Shown piece by piece: positions 34,346 through 43,398 of a stretch of DNA of 47,375 bases. The stretch covers positions 1-47,375 of the forward strand of contig CAMPKJ010000009.1 of assembly GCA_946887105.1 (NCBI GenBank). The letters run 5' to 3'. The notes under the pieces were generated by a model. That model saw only the letters and a program-made list of their open reading frames with translations. It did no database searches and was not told the origin of the DNA. Origin of the DNA: an uncultured Acidobacteriota bacterium. GTDB taxonomy: Bacteria > Acidobacteriota > Thermoanaerobaculia > Gp7-AA8. How positions within the stretch are numbered: position 1 is the stretch's first letter; every line of letters starts with the position of its first letter. The translations under genes were made by a program, and so were the position numbers.

Positions 34346-37135
34346 GTGACGCTGAAGTTTTCGAGAGCGCTTCAACTGATCTGCATCACCCTCGCCGTGG
34401 CCGTACCCGCCCTGGCCCAGACCAAGGCCGCCGCCGCAGCATCCGCGGGCGCAATCCCCAAAGTCGAGTTCGAGCGGTACACGCTGCCGAACGGTCTCGA
34501 CGTCATCCTGCACGTCGATCGCAAGCTGCCGATCGTGCACGTGAACCAGTGGTACCACGTCGGTTCCAAGAACGAGAAGACCGGCCGTACCGGGTTCGCC
34601 CACCTCTTCGAGCACGAGATGTTTCAAGGCTCGAAGAACGTCCCCGGCGAGTACTTCGACGCGGTCGAGAAGGCCGGCGCGAACCTCCAGGAAGGGGGCG
34701 TGAACGGCACGACCAGCAACGACCGCACGAACTACTTCGCCACCGTGCCGTCGGCCAGCCTCGAGTACCTGCTGTGGGTCGAGTCGGATCGCCTGGCCAC
34801 GCTCGCGGAAGCGATCTCGCAGGAGAAGCTCGACGAACAGCGCGCGGTGGTGCGCAATGAACGCCGCCAGGGACTCGAGAACACGCCGTATGGACGCTGG
34901 TTCACGCTCGTCCTCGAGAACCTGCACCCGGCCGGACACCCGTACTCGTGGTCGGTCATCGGCAGCCATGAAGACCTCGTGGCCGCGACGCTCGACGACG
35001 TGCGCGAGTTCTTCCGCCGCTACTACACGCCCAACAATCTCACACTGACCATCGCCGGCGACTTCGATCCGGCGCAGGCGAAGGAGCTCGTCGCGAAGTA
35101 CTTCGGCGGCATCCCGGCCGGACCGGCGCTCGATCGTCCGGACCGCTACATGCCGGTGCTCGATGGCGAGAAGATCGTCGAGGTCATGGACCGCGTCCCG
35201 CAGGAGCGGACGTACTTCGCGTGGCCGACGCCCGCGTACTTCGACAAGGGCGACGCCGATCTCGACCTGGCCTCGCTGATCCTCACCGACGGACTGTCGT
35301 CGCGACTCAACAAGAATCTCGTCTATGACAAGCAGCTGGCCTCGAACGTCAGCTCGTTCAACAACGGCATGGAGATCTCCGGCTTCTTCACGGTCATCGC
35401 CACGGCCCGTCCCGGCGCATCGCTGGCCGACATCGAGAAGGCCGTGACCGAGGAGATCGCGCGCCTGGCGAAGAACGGCCCGAGCGCGGAAGAAGTGGAG
35501 CGCGCGAAGACGAAGTGGGAGTACAACTTCGTGACCGGCCTGGAGCGCATCGGCGGCTTCGGCGGCAAGGCCGATCTCCTCGGCCAGTACAACACCTTCC
35601 TCGGCGATCCGTCGAAGTTCGACGAAGACGTGCAGCGCTATCGCAGCGCCACCGCGGCCAGCATCAAGGACGCGGTGAGCAAGTACCTCGACACGCGCAA
35701 CCGCCTGCTGGTCCGCTTCCATCCGGAAGTCTCGGCGCGCGCCGCGGCGGACACGCTCGACCGCAGCAAGGCGCCGTCGATCGCGGCCGATCGCCGCTTC
35801 GTCACGCCGGAAGTGAAGTCGGCCACGCTCGACAACGGCATGACCGTGTACGTCGTCGAGCGCACCGACCTGCCGAAAGTGGCCGTCAACTTCGCGACCA
35901 AGGCCGGCACGATCACCGATCCGAGCGGCAAGGACGGCGTCGCGCATCTGGCCATCACCACCATCGACATGGGCACGAAGACGCGCAAGGCGCTGGAGAT
36001 CGAAGACGCGCTCGGCGATCTCGGCACCGAGCTGAGCGGCTTCGCGACGCGCGAGTACGCGTCCGTCAACTTCGAAGTGCTGGAGCGCAACCTCGCGCCG
36101 GCGCTGAACATCTTCGCCGACGTGATCCGCAATCCGGAGTTCCCGGCCGCGGAAGTCGATCGCGAGAAGAAGCGTCACCTCGACGCGCTCGCGCAGCAGA
36201 ACAACAACCCGAACGCCATCGCCGGCCGCGTGCGCGCGATGCTCGCGTTCGGCGCCGATCATCCGTACGGCCGTTCCGCGCAGGGACTGCCGTCGACCGT
36301 GCAGAAGATCGAGCGCGGCGACCTGGCGTCGTATCACCAGACCTACTTCAAGCCGGGCACCTCGGCGCTGACCTTCGTCGGCGACGTGACCATGGACGAG
36401 GCACTCGCGCTCGCGAAAACAGCATTCGGATCGTGGCCCGCGGGCAGCGCTCCGGCGGTGTCGATTCCGGCTCCGCGTCCCGCGCAGCCGGGCCGCGTGT
36501 ACCTGGTCGATCGTCAGGACGCGGCGCAGACGGTGGTCTCGCAAATCCTTCCGGGACCGAAGCGCAACGTCGATGACTATTACGCGTTCCGCCTCGTCGA
36601 CGCGGTGTGGGGCGGCGGCGGCTTCGGCACGCGACTGAACCTCAACCTGCGCGAGAACAAGGGCTACTCGTACGGCGTGTTCTCGAACATGGCCAACTAC
36701 ACCGACCTCGGCATGTGGTGGTCCGCCGGCGGCGTGCAGACCGACAAGACCAAGGAGTCGGTGGTCGAGTTCGTGAACGAGATGAACAATCTCGCCGGCG
36801 CGAAGCCGATCTCGCAGGCCGAGCTCACCACGGCGCAGCAGGGCCGCGTGCGCGGCTACTCGCAGCAGTTCGAGTCGCTGAGCCGCGTCTCCGGTCAGAT
36901 CGCCACGCTGTGGGCGCAGGGTCTGCCGATGTCCGAGCTGCAGCGCGAAGTGGACGTCACCGCATCCGCGACCATGGAGCAGGTCCAGGCGGCGTCGAAG
37001 AAGTACGTGACGCCCGACAAGCTCTCGCTCCTCCTGGTTGGCGATCTCGCCAAGATCGAGCCGGGCATCCGCTCGCTGAACCTCGGCGAAGTGGTCATCC
37101 TCGACGTCGAGGGCCGGCCGGTCACGAAGCAGTAA
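34346..37135 (+). CDS. Exported M16 (insulinase-family) zinc protease, two-domain
   Basis: The 929-residue protein starts at a GTG behind AGGAGG. It has a signal peptide (LICITLAVAVPALAQ) and two M16 halves. The first half carries the inverse zinc motif HLFEH (86-90) and a downstream Glu in VVRNERRQG. The second half (from about 480) keeps the fold but has HLAITT instead of HxxEH and is inactive, as is usual in tandem M16 proteins. It should act as a periplasmic peptidase. A strong terminator hairpin follows. Confidence 0.93.
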   Translation: MTLKFSRALQLICITLAVAVPALAQTKAAAAASAGAIPKVEFERYTLPNGLDVILHVDRKLPIVHVNQWYHVGSKNEKTGRTGFAHLFEHEMFQGSKNVPGEYFDAVEKAGANLQEGGVNGTTSNDRTNYFATVPSASLEYLLWVESDRLATLAEAISQEKLDEQRAVVRNERRQGLENTPYGRWFTLVLENLHPAGHPYSWSVIGSHEDLVAATLDDVREFFRRYYTPNNLTLTIAGDFDPAQAKELVAKYFGGIPAGPALDRPDRYMPVLDGEKIVEVMDRVPQERTYFAWPTPAYFDKGDADLDLASLILTDGLSSRLNKNLVYDKQLASNVSSFNNGMEISGFFTVIATARPGASLADIEKAVTEEIARLAKNGPSAEEVERAKTKWEYNFVTGLERIGGFGGKADLLGQYNTFLGDPSKFDEDVQRYRSATAASIKDAVSKYLDTRNRLLVRFHPEVSARAAADTLDRSKAPSIAADRRFVTPEVKSATLDNGMTVYVVERTDLPKVAVNFATKAGTITDPSGKDGVAHLAITTIDMGTKTRKALEIEDALGDLGTELSGFATREYASVNFEVLERNLAPALNIFADVIRNPEFPAAEVDREKKRHLDALAQQNNNPNAIAGRVRAMLAFGADHPYGRSAQGLPSTVQKIERGDLASYHQTYFKPGTSALTFVGDVTMDEALALAKTAFGSWPAGSAPAVSIPAPRPAQPGRVYLVDRQDAAQTVVSQILPGPKRNVDDYYAFRLVDAVWGGGGFGTRLNLNLRENKGYSYGVFSNMANYTDLGMWWSAGGVQTDKTKESVVEFVNEMNNLAGAKPISQAELTTAQQGRVRGYSQQFESLSRVSGQIATLWAQGLPMSELQREVDVTASATMEQVQAASKKYVTPDKLSLLLVGDLAKIEPGIRSLNLGEVVILDVEGRPVTKQ

Positions 37136-37146
37136 GCCATCTCCGG

Positions 37147-37177
37147 ACGGGGTGGGCCTCGGCCCACCCCGTTCTTT
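37147..37177 (+). terminator. Intrinsic terminator after the M16 protease gene
   Basis: ACGGGGTGGGC (37147-37157) pairs perfectly with GCCCACCCCGT (37162-37172) around a CTCG tetraloop, followed by TCTTTC. It ends the M16 transcript 12 bases after the stop codon. Confidence 0.8.
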
Positions 37178-37207
37178 CATGGCATCGCGCGTGCTGAAAA
37201 CGCGCTC

Positions 37208-38614
37208 ATGAAGATCCTCGTCACCGGCGGTTCCGGAGTCATCGGTGAAGGCGCGATTCCGGAGCTGCTCTCGCGCGGACACTCCGTCCGCCTCCTCTCA
37301 CGCCACGCAACAGACGACGCGAGGCAGTGGATCGGCGTCGAGCCATTCGCCGGCGATGTCTCGGACGCCGCTTCCCTCACCGGCGCGTGCGATGGATGCG
37401 ACGCGGTGCTGCACATCGCGGGCATGGCGACCGGGACGCGCAACATGATCGCGGAAGCGACACGCGCGCAGGTGAAGCGCTTCGTCTTCGTATTCTCCCT
37501 CGGCGCCGATCGCGAAGCGGAGCAGCTCGTGCAGCAGTCGTCGCTCGACTGGACCATCGTGCGGCCCGGCCATGTGTACGGACCCGGCGACGAAGTGATC
37601 TCGCTGATCCTGAAGATGGTGCGCACGCTGCCGGCGGTGCCGGTGATCGCCGACGGCGAGCAGGAGTTTCAGCCGCTGTGGCACGAGGATCTGGCGAAGG
37701 TGCTCGCCGCGGCCGTGGAGCACGTCGATCTCTCCGGCAGGATCATCGAGGCGGCCGGTCCCGACGTCACCACGATGAACGATCTGCTCCGCCGCTTTGC
37801 AGAGATCACTGGACGCTCGCCGTCGCGCATTCCGATGCCCGCGAAGCTCGCGGAGCTGGCGCTGCGGTTCACTCCCGTCAGGATGCCGGCCGGCGATACG
37901 AGATTGCGGATGCTCGGCGAGACGAATGTCCTGCACGGCGAGAACGCGCTCGATCTCCTCGGCATCGAAGGCACGCCGCTCGAACGCGGCCTGCTCCTTC
38001 TTGCGGATGCATTGCCGGAGACGTCGCCGGAACGAGGCGTCGGCGCGATGGAGCACAAACGGTTTCACGCGGTGATTCGCGGAACGCGCCATTCCGCGGC
38101 CTCGCTGATGACGATGTTCCGCGAGCGCGTGAACGAGTTCATGCCCATCGAGTTCGTCGCCGAGCCGGGTGCACCCAGTCGCGTCGAGAAAGGCGCAACG
38201 CTCACGGGCGCATTGCCGTTGCGCGGAAACTTCCAGGTGCGCGTGGAAGTGGCCGAGCCGAAGCACGTCGTATTCGTGACCATCGAAGGTCATCCGCTAT
38301 CGGGCATCGTCGAGTTCACATCCGGCGAGAGCGCAGACGGCGTCACGTTCGCGATCGACGTCTACGCGCGCGCCTCGACCGTCTTCGACTGGGTCACCTC
38401 ACGCACCGCCGGCGCGCTTGCGCAAAACACGAACTGGCGCGTGGTCGTGCAGCGCATCATCGACGCGAGCGCAGGCACCTCCGAGGGCGTAGACGAAGAG
38501 AAAGAAAAGCTGAGCGAAGACGAGGCTAGGGCCGTCGAGAAGCGGATTCGAAGCATCGTGCAGGCGCACAAGCGCGAGGCTACTTCCCGAACACGCGCTT
38601 CAAAACCGATCTAG
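37208..38614 (+). CDS. NAD(P)-binding Rossmann protein with C-terminal SRPBCC-like domain
   Basis: The 468-residue protein has an N-terminal extended/atypical SDR domain (TGGSGVIGEG, about 6-15) of the NmrA/NDUFA9 kind, up to about 280. A C-terminal domain follows at about 290-440 (FRERVNEFMPIEFV and LTGALPLRGNFQVRVEVAEP) that looks like SRPBCC or DUF1990. The two together resemble proteins annotated as NAD-dependent epimerases with a START-like lipid or cofactor binding part. The tail is Glu/Lys-rich (DEEKEKLSEDEARAVEKR). The 3' end overlaps the convergent oxidoreductase by 35 bp. Confidence 0.85.
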   Translation: MKILVTGGSGVIGEGAIPELLSRGHSVRLLSRHATDDARQWIGVEPFAGDVSDAASLTGACDGCDAVLHIAGMATGTRNMIAEATRAQVKRFVFVFSLGADREAEQLVQQSSLDWTIVRPGHVYGPGDEVISLILKMVRTLPAVPVIADGEQEFQPLWHEDLAKVLAAAVEHVDLSGRIIEAAGPDVTTMNDLLRRFAEITGRSPSRIPMPAKLAELALRFTPVRMPAGDTRLRMLGETNVLHGENALDLLGIEGTPLERGLLLLADALPETSPERGVGAMEHKRFHAVIRGTRHSAASLMTMFRERVNEFMPIEFVAEPGAPSRVEKGATLTGALPLRGNFQVRVEVAEPKHVVFVTIEGHPLSGIVEFTSGESADGVTFAIDVYARASTVFDWVTSRTAGALAQNTNWRVVVQRIIDASAGTSEGVDEEKEKLSEDEARAVEKRIRSIVQAHKREATSRTRASKPI

Positions 38615-40022
38615 CGGCCCAGTAGCCGCACATCCCATGCACGCCGCCGCCCGGCGGCGTGGAGCTCGAGCAGAGGAAGATCCGCTCGTTCGGCGTCGCA
38701 TACGGATCGAGCTTCGCGAACGGGCGCGTCAGGAACTGCGACATCGTGTTCGCGCCGCCGGCGATGTCGCCGCCGACCATGTTCGGATTGTGCTCCTCGT
38801 ACTGCGCGGTGTTGATCGTGCGGCGCGCCAGGATGCGATCGCGGAAACCGGGCGCAAAACGCTCGATCTGGCGCTCGATTGCGTCCGTCGCGTCTTCGGT
38901 CGAGCCGTGCGGCACGTGGCAGTACGCCCAGCCGGTGTGCTTGCCGGCCGGGGCGCGCGTTTCATCGAACATGCTCTGCTGCGCGACCAGCACGAACGGC
39001 TTTTCGGTCATGCGTCCGTAGAACACCGAATGCTCGTGCGCGGCGATTTCCTCGATCGTGCCGCCGACATGCACGGTCGCGCTGCGCGCGCACTCCGCCG
39101 CCTCCCACGGAATCGGACCGTCCAGCGCCCAGTCGATCTTGAACACGCCCGGACCGTACCGATAGCGTCCGAGCTTGCGGACGTAGCGCGACGGCAGATC
39201 ATCCGCCGCGATGTAGGCGAGTTGAATCGGAGTGACGTCGAAGATGGCGACCGCTGCCGGGGGCAGATCGCGCAGTGAGCGCACGCGCCGCGACGTTTCG
39301 ATCACGCCGCCGAGGGAACGGAGATAGCTCGCCATGGCATGGATGATCGCGACGGAGCCGCCTTTCGCGACGGGCCAGCCGGTGGCGTGACCGGCCAGCA
39401 TCAGCGCCAGTCCGAACGATGCCGAGCCGAGCATCTCCAGCGGCACGAACGAATGCGCGGACGCGCCGCCGAAGAGCGCACGCGCGTGCGGCGTGCGGAA
39501 TCGCGCGGCGACCTTCACTGCCGAGTGCAATCCGAGGAGCCCGAAGCGGGCCAGCGTGAGCGGATACTTCGGCAGCGGAAATCCGAGAACCGGACGGAGG
39601 ATGTCGTCGAAGACCTTCCCCGCCTTGGCCGCGAACGGAGCCATCATCCTTCGATAAGCCTGCTCGTCGTCTCCGAGCCGTGCCGCGGTGGCGTCGAGGG
39701 AGAGCTCGAGCGTCGTGGCGGTGCCGTCGTCGAGCGGATGGGCGATCGCGGCCGGCGAATACGCCCACTCCAGTCCATGCTCGGCGAGGGGCAGGCCGCG
39801 CATGAACGGCGAGACCACGCTCATCGGATGGATGGCCGAGCAGATGTCGTGTTGAAAGCCGGGCAGCGTGACCGCCTCGGTGCGCGCGCCGCCGCCGATG
39901 GTCTCCTTCGCCTCGAGGACCGCTACGGAGAGCCCTTCGCGGGCCAGGACGATGGCGGCGGCGAGCCCGTTGGGACCGGACCCGACAATGACCGCGTCGT
40001 AAGGGGCGGCGTCGTACGGCAC
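38580..40022 (-). CDS. FAD-dependent oxidoreductase (phytoene desaturase / PYROXD2-like)
   Basis: The 480-residue flavoprotein has the dinucleotide motif VIVGSGPNGLAAAIVLAREG (about 11-30), the GGGARTE segment, and a C-terminal FAD contact region PGGGVHGMCGYWAA. It resembles CrtI-type amine-oxidase-fold dehydrogenases, but no carotenoid genes are near, so the PYROXD2-like NAD(P)/FAD group of uncertain substrate fits better. Confidence 0.9.
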   Translation of the reverse strand: MPYDAAPYDAVIVGSGPNGLAAAIVLAREGLSVAVLEAKETIGGGARTEAVTLPGFQHDICSAIHPMSVVSPFMRGLPLAEHGLEWAYSPAAIAHPLDDGTATTLELSLDATAARLGDDEQAYRRMMAPFAAKAGKVFDDILRPVLGFPLPKYPLTLARFGLLGLHSAVKVAARFRTPHARALFGGASAHSFVPLEMLGSASFGLALMLAGHATGWPVAKGGSVAIIHAMASYLRSLGGVIETSRRVRSLRDLPPAAVAIFDVTPIQLAYIAADDLPSRYVRKLGRYRYGPGVFKIDWALDGPIPWEAAECARSATVHVGGTIEEIAAHEHSVFYGRMTEKPFVLVAQQSMFDETRAPAGKHTGWAYCHVPHGSTEDATDAIERQIERFAPGFRDRILARRTINTAQYEEHNPNMVGGDIAGGANTMSQFLTRPFAKLDPYATPNERIFLCSSSTPPGGGVHGMCGYWAARSVLKRVFGK

Positions 40023-40070
40023 GAGCCGATCGTAGCAAGAATGGCTCCCCTAAACCCTGTAAATGCAATG

Positions 40071-40106
40071 AGTGGCGGCCGGTTTCGCTCCGGCCGCCAC
40101 TTTTTT
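40071..40106 (+). terminator. Strong intrinsic terminator with no visible upstream gene
   Basis: AGTGGCGGCCGG (40071-40082) pairs perfectly with CCGGCCGCCACT (40090-40101) around TTTCGCT and is followed by six T. It points to the right. The gene to its left (oxidoreductase) is transcribed away from it, so no coding gene on the plus strand ends here. It could be the 3' end of a small RNA or an attenuator for the next gene. Confidence 0.85.
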
Positions 40107-40164
40107 CAAAAAGTCAGGGTAGGGATTTGGTCGCCCCAGTCACTCCTAGAGTCGGAGCTTCCTA

Positions 40165-40563
40165 ATGTATCTCATGCCATCCACCGAGGACCGCCGCCTG
40201 AACGCGCCCAGCGAGCTGGAAACCCTGGCGCTTTCGGATCGACACCTCGACTACCTCGGCCAAATCGTCCGAGAGCTGAATCCCGACATGCCGGCATCGA
40301 TCGGCCTTCCCCATCTGATCCGCACGATCCTGGATCGCGTGGAACAGAGCGGGATCGACCTCACTGATGCGAGCAGTGAAGAAGACATCGCCCGTCTGGC
40401 CGCAGGACGACTGCGGCAGACCAAATTGCGTTGCCGGACGACCAGACCTAACGAGCGGACTTTTTCTTCGTACTCGTCAGCAACTCGACGATCGTATCGA
40501 TCGAGTCTGCCTGAGAGAGATCGGTTCCACTCTGGAAAGCCGCCTCGATCAGGCCGCGGATGA
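40165..40563 (+). CDS. Small ribbon-helix-helix-like protein, paralogue 1
   Basis: The 132-residue product has an N-terminal part, about 20-88, that aligns with the neighbouring minus-strand protein: LALSDRHLDYLGQIVRELN with VVLLDRHVAYLDRLAIDIR, GLPHLIRTILDRVEQSGIDL with SRAEIIRGLIEAAFQSGTDL. A short strand followed by two helices suggests an RHH-type DNA-binding fold. GGAG lies seven bases before the ATG. The last 45 residues are basic, unlike the paralogue, and run antisense through its gene (40448-40563). Another frame has a TAA at 40449-40451 where the paralogy ends, so a frameshift near 40430 may have extended the protein. Confidence 0.6.
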   Translation: MYLMPSTEDRRLNAPSELETLALSDRHLDYLGQIVRELNPDMPASIGLPHLIRTILDRVEQSGIDLTDASSEEDIARLAAGRLRQTKLRCRTTRPNERTFSSYSSATRRSYRSSLPERDRFHSGKPPRSGRG

Positions 40564-40720
40564 TTTCCGCGCGACTGATGGCCTTGCCATGCTTCAACCG
40601 GATGTCGATGGCCAGACGATCGAGGTAGGCGACATGACGGTCGAGCAGCACGACCGTGATCTTCGCCCACGGCTCGGTATGAACGATGGGGCGACCGCGA
40701 TTGCTCTTAGCAGGACTCAC
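40448..40720 (-). CDS. Small ribbon-helix-helix-like protein, paralogue 2
   Basis: The 90-residue product starts at a GTG (40720-40718) with AGGAG five bases upstream. In-frame codons continue to 40903, with an ATG at 40831, but a TAGACT-17 nt-TACACT promoter-like pair inside that stretch favours the shorter form. The core (WAKITVVLLDRHVAYLDRLA and ISRAEIIRGLIEAAFQSG) is shared with the plus-strand neighbour and looks like a strand-helix-helix DNA-binding dimer. It ends in a Lys-rich tail (TSTKKKSAR). A transcriptional repressor role is likely but inferred. It is convergent with paralogue 1. Confidence 0.7.
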   Translation of the reverse strand: MSPAKSNRGRPIVHTEPWAKITVVLLDRHVAYLDRLAIDIRLKHGKAISRAEIIRGLIEAAFQSGTDLSQADSIDTIVELLTSTKKKSAR

Positions 40721-41073
40721 ACGTACTCCTGTTTTTCGGATTTTTGACCGGAGGTCGGCATCAGTGTATCGCCTTCCTCGGTCGAAGTCTATCTTTCCGT
40801 CCCTGCCTAAAGCCGTCTCATATTGAGACATAGACGATCTTCCTGCAGGGCGGGGCCTCTGCGTACAACTTGGACTCCACTGCTCGATTCCACCGGACCT
40901 CAAGGGGGCGGACAGCAGGACTTCCGGCTATCCGCGGCAACCATCTTACCCGCTCACTTCTGAAGCGCAAGATGAAAGGTGAAGGAAATCGATCAGTGTT
41001 TCCCGACCGGCGGCCGGAACGCCGTCCGGAACGCACCGGTTGCGACGGCACTTAAACGTTGCTGCAGCCTGCG
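40721..41073. other. Intergenic region between the RHH-like gene and the histidine kinase gene
   Basis: These 353 bases contain the putative promoter and palindrome upstream of the minus-strand RHH-like gene. From about 40840 to 41073 I see no convincing gene, repeat or RNA structure. A longer RHH form starting at 40831 cannot be excluded. Confidence 0.5.
40815..40829. promoter_or_regulatory. Perfect palindrome GTCTCA-TAT-TGAGAC, possible operator
   Basis: A 6-3-6 inverted repeat lies 95 bases upstream of the RHH-like GTG start, and overlaps the alternative ATG at 40831-40829. Its length and placement suit an RHH-dimer operator and so autoregulation; no second copy is evident in the window. 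Confidence 0.45.
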
Positions 41074-42618
41074 TTATCTGTCCAATCGCCGCGGCAACTG
41101 CACCGTGAACACCGCTCCCCGCTCCACTCCGTTCGCCGCGCTGATCGTGCCGCCGTACGCCTGCACGATGGTGCGCACGATGGCCAGGCCCAGTCCGGTG
41201 TGCCCTCCGCTGTGGCGCGAGGCATCCGGCCGGTGCGTGAAGAAGCGGTCGAAGATGCGGCCCATGTTCGCCTCGGGGATCCCCGGCCCCGCGTCGGCGA
41301 TGCGCGTGACGACGTCGCCGTTCTCCGCAACCACGCTCACCACGATGGTCGATCCCGCCGGCGAGAAACTGAGCGCGTTGTCGAGCAGGTTTTCGAAGAC
41401 CTGCGTCAGACGGTCCTCGGTGGCATCGACCATCAGCGCGCCCTCGCCGATGTCGAGCTGAAAGCGCACCCGCTCCCCTTCCCGCAGCCGGAATCCATCC
41501 ACGATCTTCGCGAGCAGCGCCGCCATGTCGACCGCCTCCGGCTTCTCCGTGGCCAGGCGCGCGTCGATGACCGTGATCTCGCGGACGCCGGAGAGCAGCC
41601 GCTCCATCCGCGCCACCTCCTGCTCGATCACGCGCACGAAGCGCCGCCGGTCCGCGGGATTGTCGACGTCGGCGATCATCTCGTTGGCGTTGCGGATCGA
41701 GGCGAGCGGGTTCTTGAGCTCGTGGACGACGTCGCTCGCGAAGGTCTCGATGTAGCCGACGTGCGCGTCGAGGCGGCGCATGATCCGCTCCAGCGCGCGC
41801 GACAGCTCTCCGATCTCGTCGAGCCGGCGCGAGCCTTTGAAGTGCGCGCCGCGCATCCGGCCGCGGCGATCGAGCACCGAACGGGCATCGATGCGCAGCT
41901 GGCGCAGCGGCCTCACGATCGACGTCGAAAAGAAGATGCTGATCAGGATGGCCACCACCAGCGAGGCGATGAAGATGCGCATCACGCGCAGGCGCACGAC
42001 GTAGAAATCCTGCAGGATCGCGAACGTGCTCTTCGACGCCACCACCGCCCCGACGGTCCAGCCGCCGACGACCACCGGGACCATGCGATAGAGCGTCACC
42101 GAGCGCTGTTCCTGCGCGGAGATCTTCTTCTCGAACTGCTCGCGCCCGCGCAGGACGGACGCGATCTCCGGTCCCTCCAGCCGTGACGCGTTCGCGTAGT
42201 AATCGGCTTCGAGCGGCCGTTCGGGCGGACGGAAGAGGCGCAGCACCGGCCGGACCACGAACGCGCCGATGCGATAGAGGATGTTGCGCCGGTCGGTGCG
42301 CGGCGGCCGTTGCGGCGCCGGCGCGACGATCTCGCGCGAATCGGCGACCACGCGGCCGGTGGAATCGATGAGACGCACGCGCAGGTCATCGATCTTGGCG
42401 CGATGGATCACATCCTCGAACGCGTCTTCGTCCAGCGTTCCCGCGCGCGCGATCGACGCCGCGATCAGTCGCGCGCGATGCGTGACGTCGCGGATCTCCG
42501 CCGTCTCCAGCCGCTCCTCGTATTCGCCGAGGAACAACACGCCGGCGACCGGGAGAAAGACCAGGACGATGTTGAACGCGAGCAGGCGGAACGCGAGCCG
42601 CGACGCTCTGAGTTTCAC
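41074..42618 (-). CDS. Sensor histidine kinase, ChvG-like
   Basis: The 514-residue kinase has a transmembrane segment at about 10-30, an extracytoplasmic sensor domain (about 32-208), a second membrane segment (about 214-233), HAMP (235-287), the phospho-acceptor H-box DVVHELKNPLASIRN (His299), an N-box ENLLDNALSFS, and G-boxes DAGPGIPE and GHTGLGLAI. It starts at a GTG that overlaps the response-regulator stop as GTGA. The layout resembles the ChvG/ExoS stimulus sensors. The signal is unknown. Confidence 0.94.
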   Translation of the reverse strand: MKLRASRLAFRLLAFNIVLVFLPVAGVLFLGEYEERLETAEIRDVTHRARLIAASIARAGTLDEDAFEDVIHRAKIDDLRVRLIDSTGRVVADSREIVAPAPQRPPRTDRRNILYRIGAFVVRPVLRLFRPPERPLEADYYANASRLEGPEIASVLRGREQFEKKISAQEQRSVTLYRMVPVVVGGWTVGAVVASKSTFAILQDFYVVRLRVMRIFIASLVVAILISIFFSTSIVRPLRQLRIDARSVLDRRGRMRGAHFKGSRRLDEIGELSRALERIMRRLDAHVGYIETFASDVVHELKNPLASIRNANEMIADVDNPADRRRFVRVIEQEVARMERLLSGVREITVIDARLATEKPEAVDMAALLAKIVDGFRLREGERVRFQLDIGEGALMVDATEDRLTQVFENLLDNALSFSPAGSTIVVSVVAENGDVVTRIADAGPGIPEANMGRIFDRFFTHRPDASRHSGGHTGLGLAIVRTIVQAYGGTISAANGVERGAVFTVQLPRRLDR

Positions 42619-43334
42619 TCTTCCTTCCAGCGATAGCCGAGGCCGTACACCGTGTCCACCTTGTCGAACGCCGGATCGACTTCCTCGAACTTGCGGCGCA
42701 CGCGCTTGATGTGGCTGTCGATGGTGCGGTCGCTCACGTAGGCATCGTGCGGGTAGCCGTCCTGGTGGAGCTGCTTGCGCGTTTTCACGTGGCCGGGATG
42801 GCGCACCAGCGCGTGCAGCATCATGAACTCGGTGACGGTGAGATTGATCGGCAGGCCTTTCCACCGCACCGTGTAGCGCTGCAGGTCGAGCTCGAGCTGG
42901 CCGTGCTGCAGCGGCGCGTCGGCCGCGGGACGCGTGGCGCCGTGATCGATGGCCGCGCGGCGGAAGAGCACTTTCACGCGCGCCAGCAACTCCCGCATCG
43001 AGAACGGCTTGCAGAGGTAGTCGTCGGCTCCGATCTCCAATCCCAGAACGCGGTCCAGCTCTTCGTCGCGCGAGGTGAGGAAGATGATCGGGATCGTTTC
43101 GGACAGGCCGCGGAGGCGCCGGCAGAGCTCCAGGCCGTCCATCTCGGGCATGGTGATGTCGAGGATCACCAGCCCGGGCAGCTTCTGCTGAAAGACGCGC
43201 CATGCCTCGAGCCCGGTGCCGTACTGCTCGACCGGATATCCCTCGCGGCGCAACGCGAAGGCGACGGTCTCGCGGATGTTGTCTTCGTCGTCGACGACCG
43301 CGACGACGCTGTTTGCCGGACGCATCCCGCGCAT
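42615..43334 (-). CDS. OmpR-family response regulator, ChvI-like
   Basis: The 239-residue regulator has a receiver domain with the acidic pair DDE (about 15-17), phospho-acceptor Asp59 in VILDITMPEMDG and Lys109 in CKPFS. A winged-helix DNA-binding domain follows (about 140-239, including SDRTIDSHIKRVRRKF). It is translationally coupled to the histidine kinase. An ATG three codons in is a possible alternative start. Confidence 0.95.
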   Translation of the reverse strand: MRGMRPANSVVAVVDDEDNIRETVAFALRREGYPVEQYGTGLEAWRVFQQKLPGLVILDITMPEMDGLELCRRLRGLSETIPIIFLTSRDEELDRVLGLEIGADDYLCKPFSMRELLARVKVLFRRAAIDHGATRPAADAPLQHGQLELDLQRYTVRWKGLPINLTVTEFMMLHALVRHPGHVKTRKQLHQDGYPHDAYVSDRTIDSHIKRVRRKFEEVDPAFDKVDTVYGLGYRWKEE

Positions 43335-43398
43335 TGTAAGTGGCGAACGCGCTTCCGGTAATCACGCAGTAAGCAACGCTGCCGACGATTTCGCGGTC

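Noticed and set aside
40367..40747. A 126-codon plus-strand open frame overlapping the RHH-like genes
   Set aside because: It is out of frame with paralogue 1 and antisense to paralogue 2, with no conserved pattern and no ribosome site.
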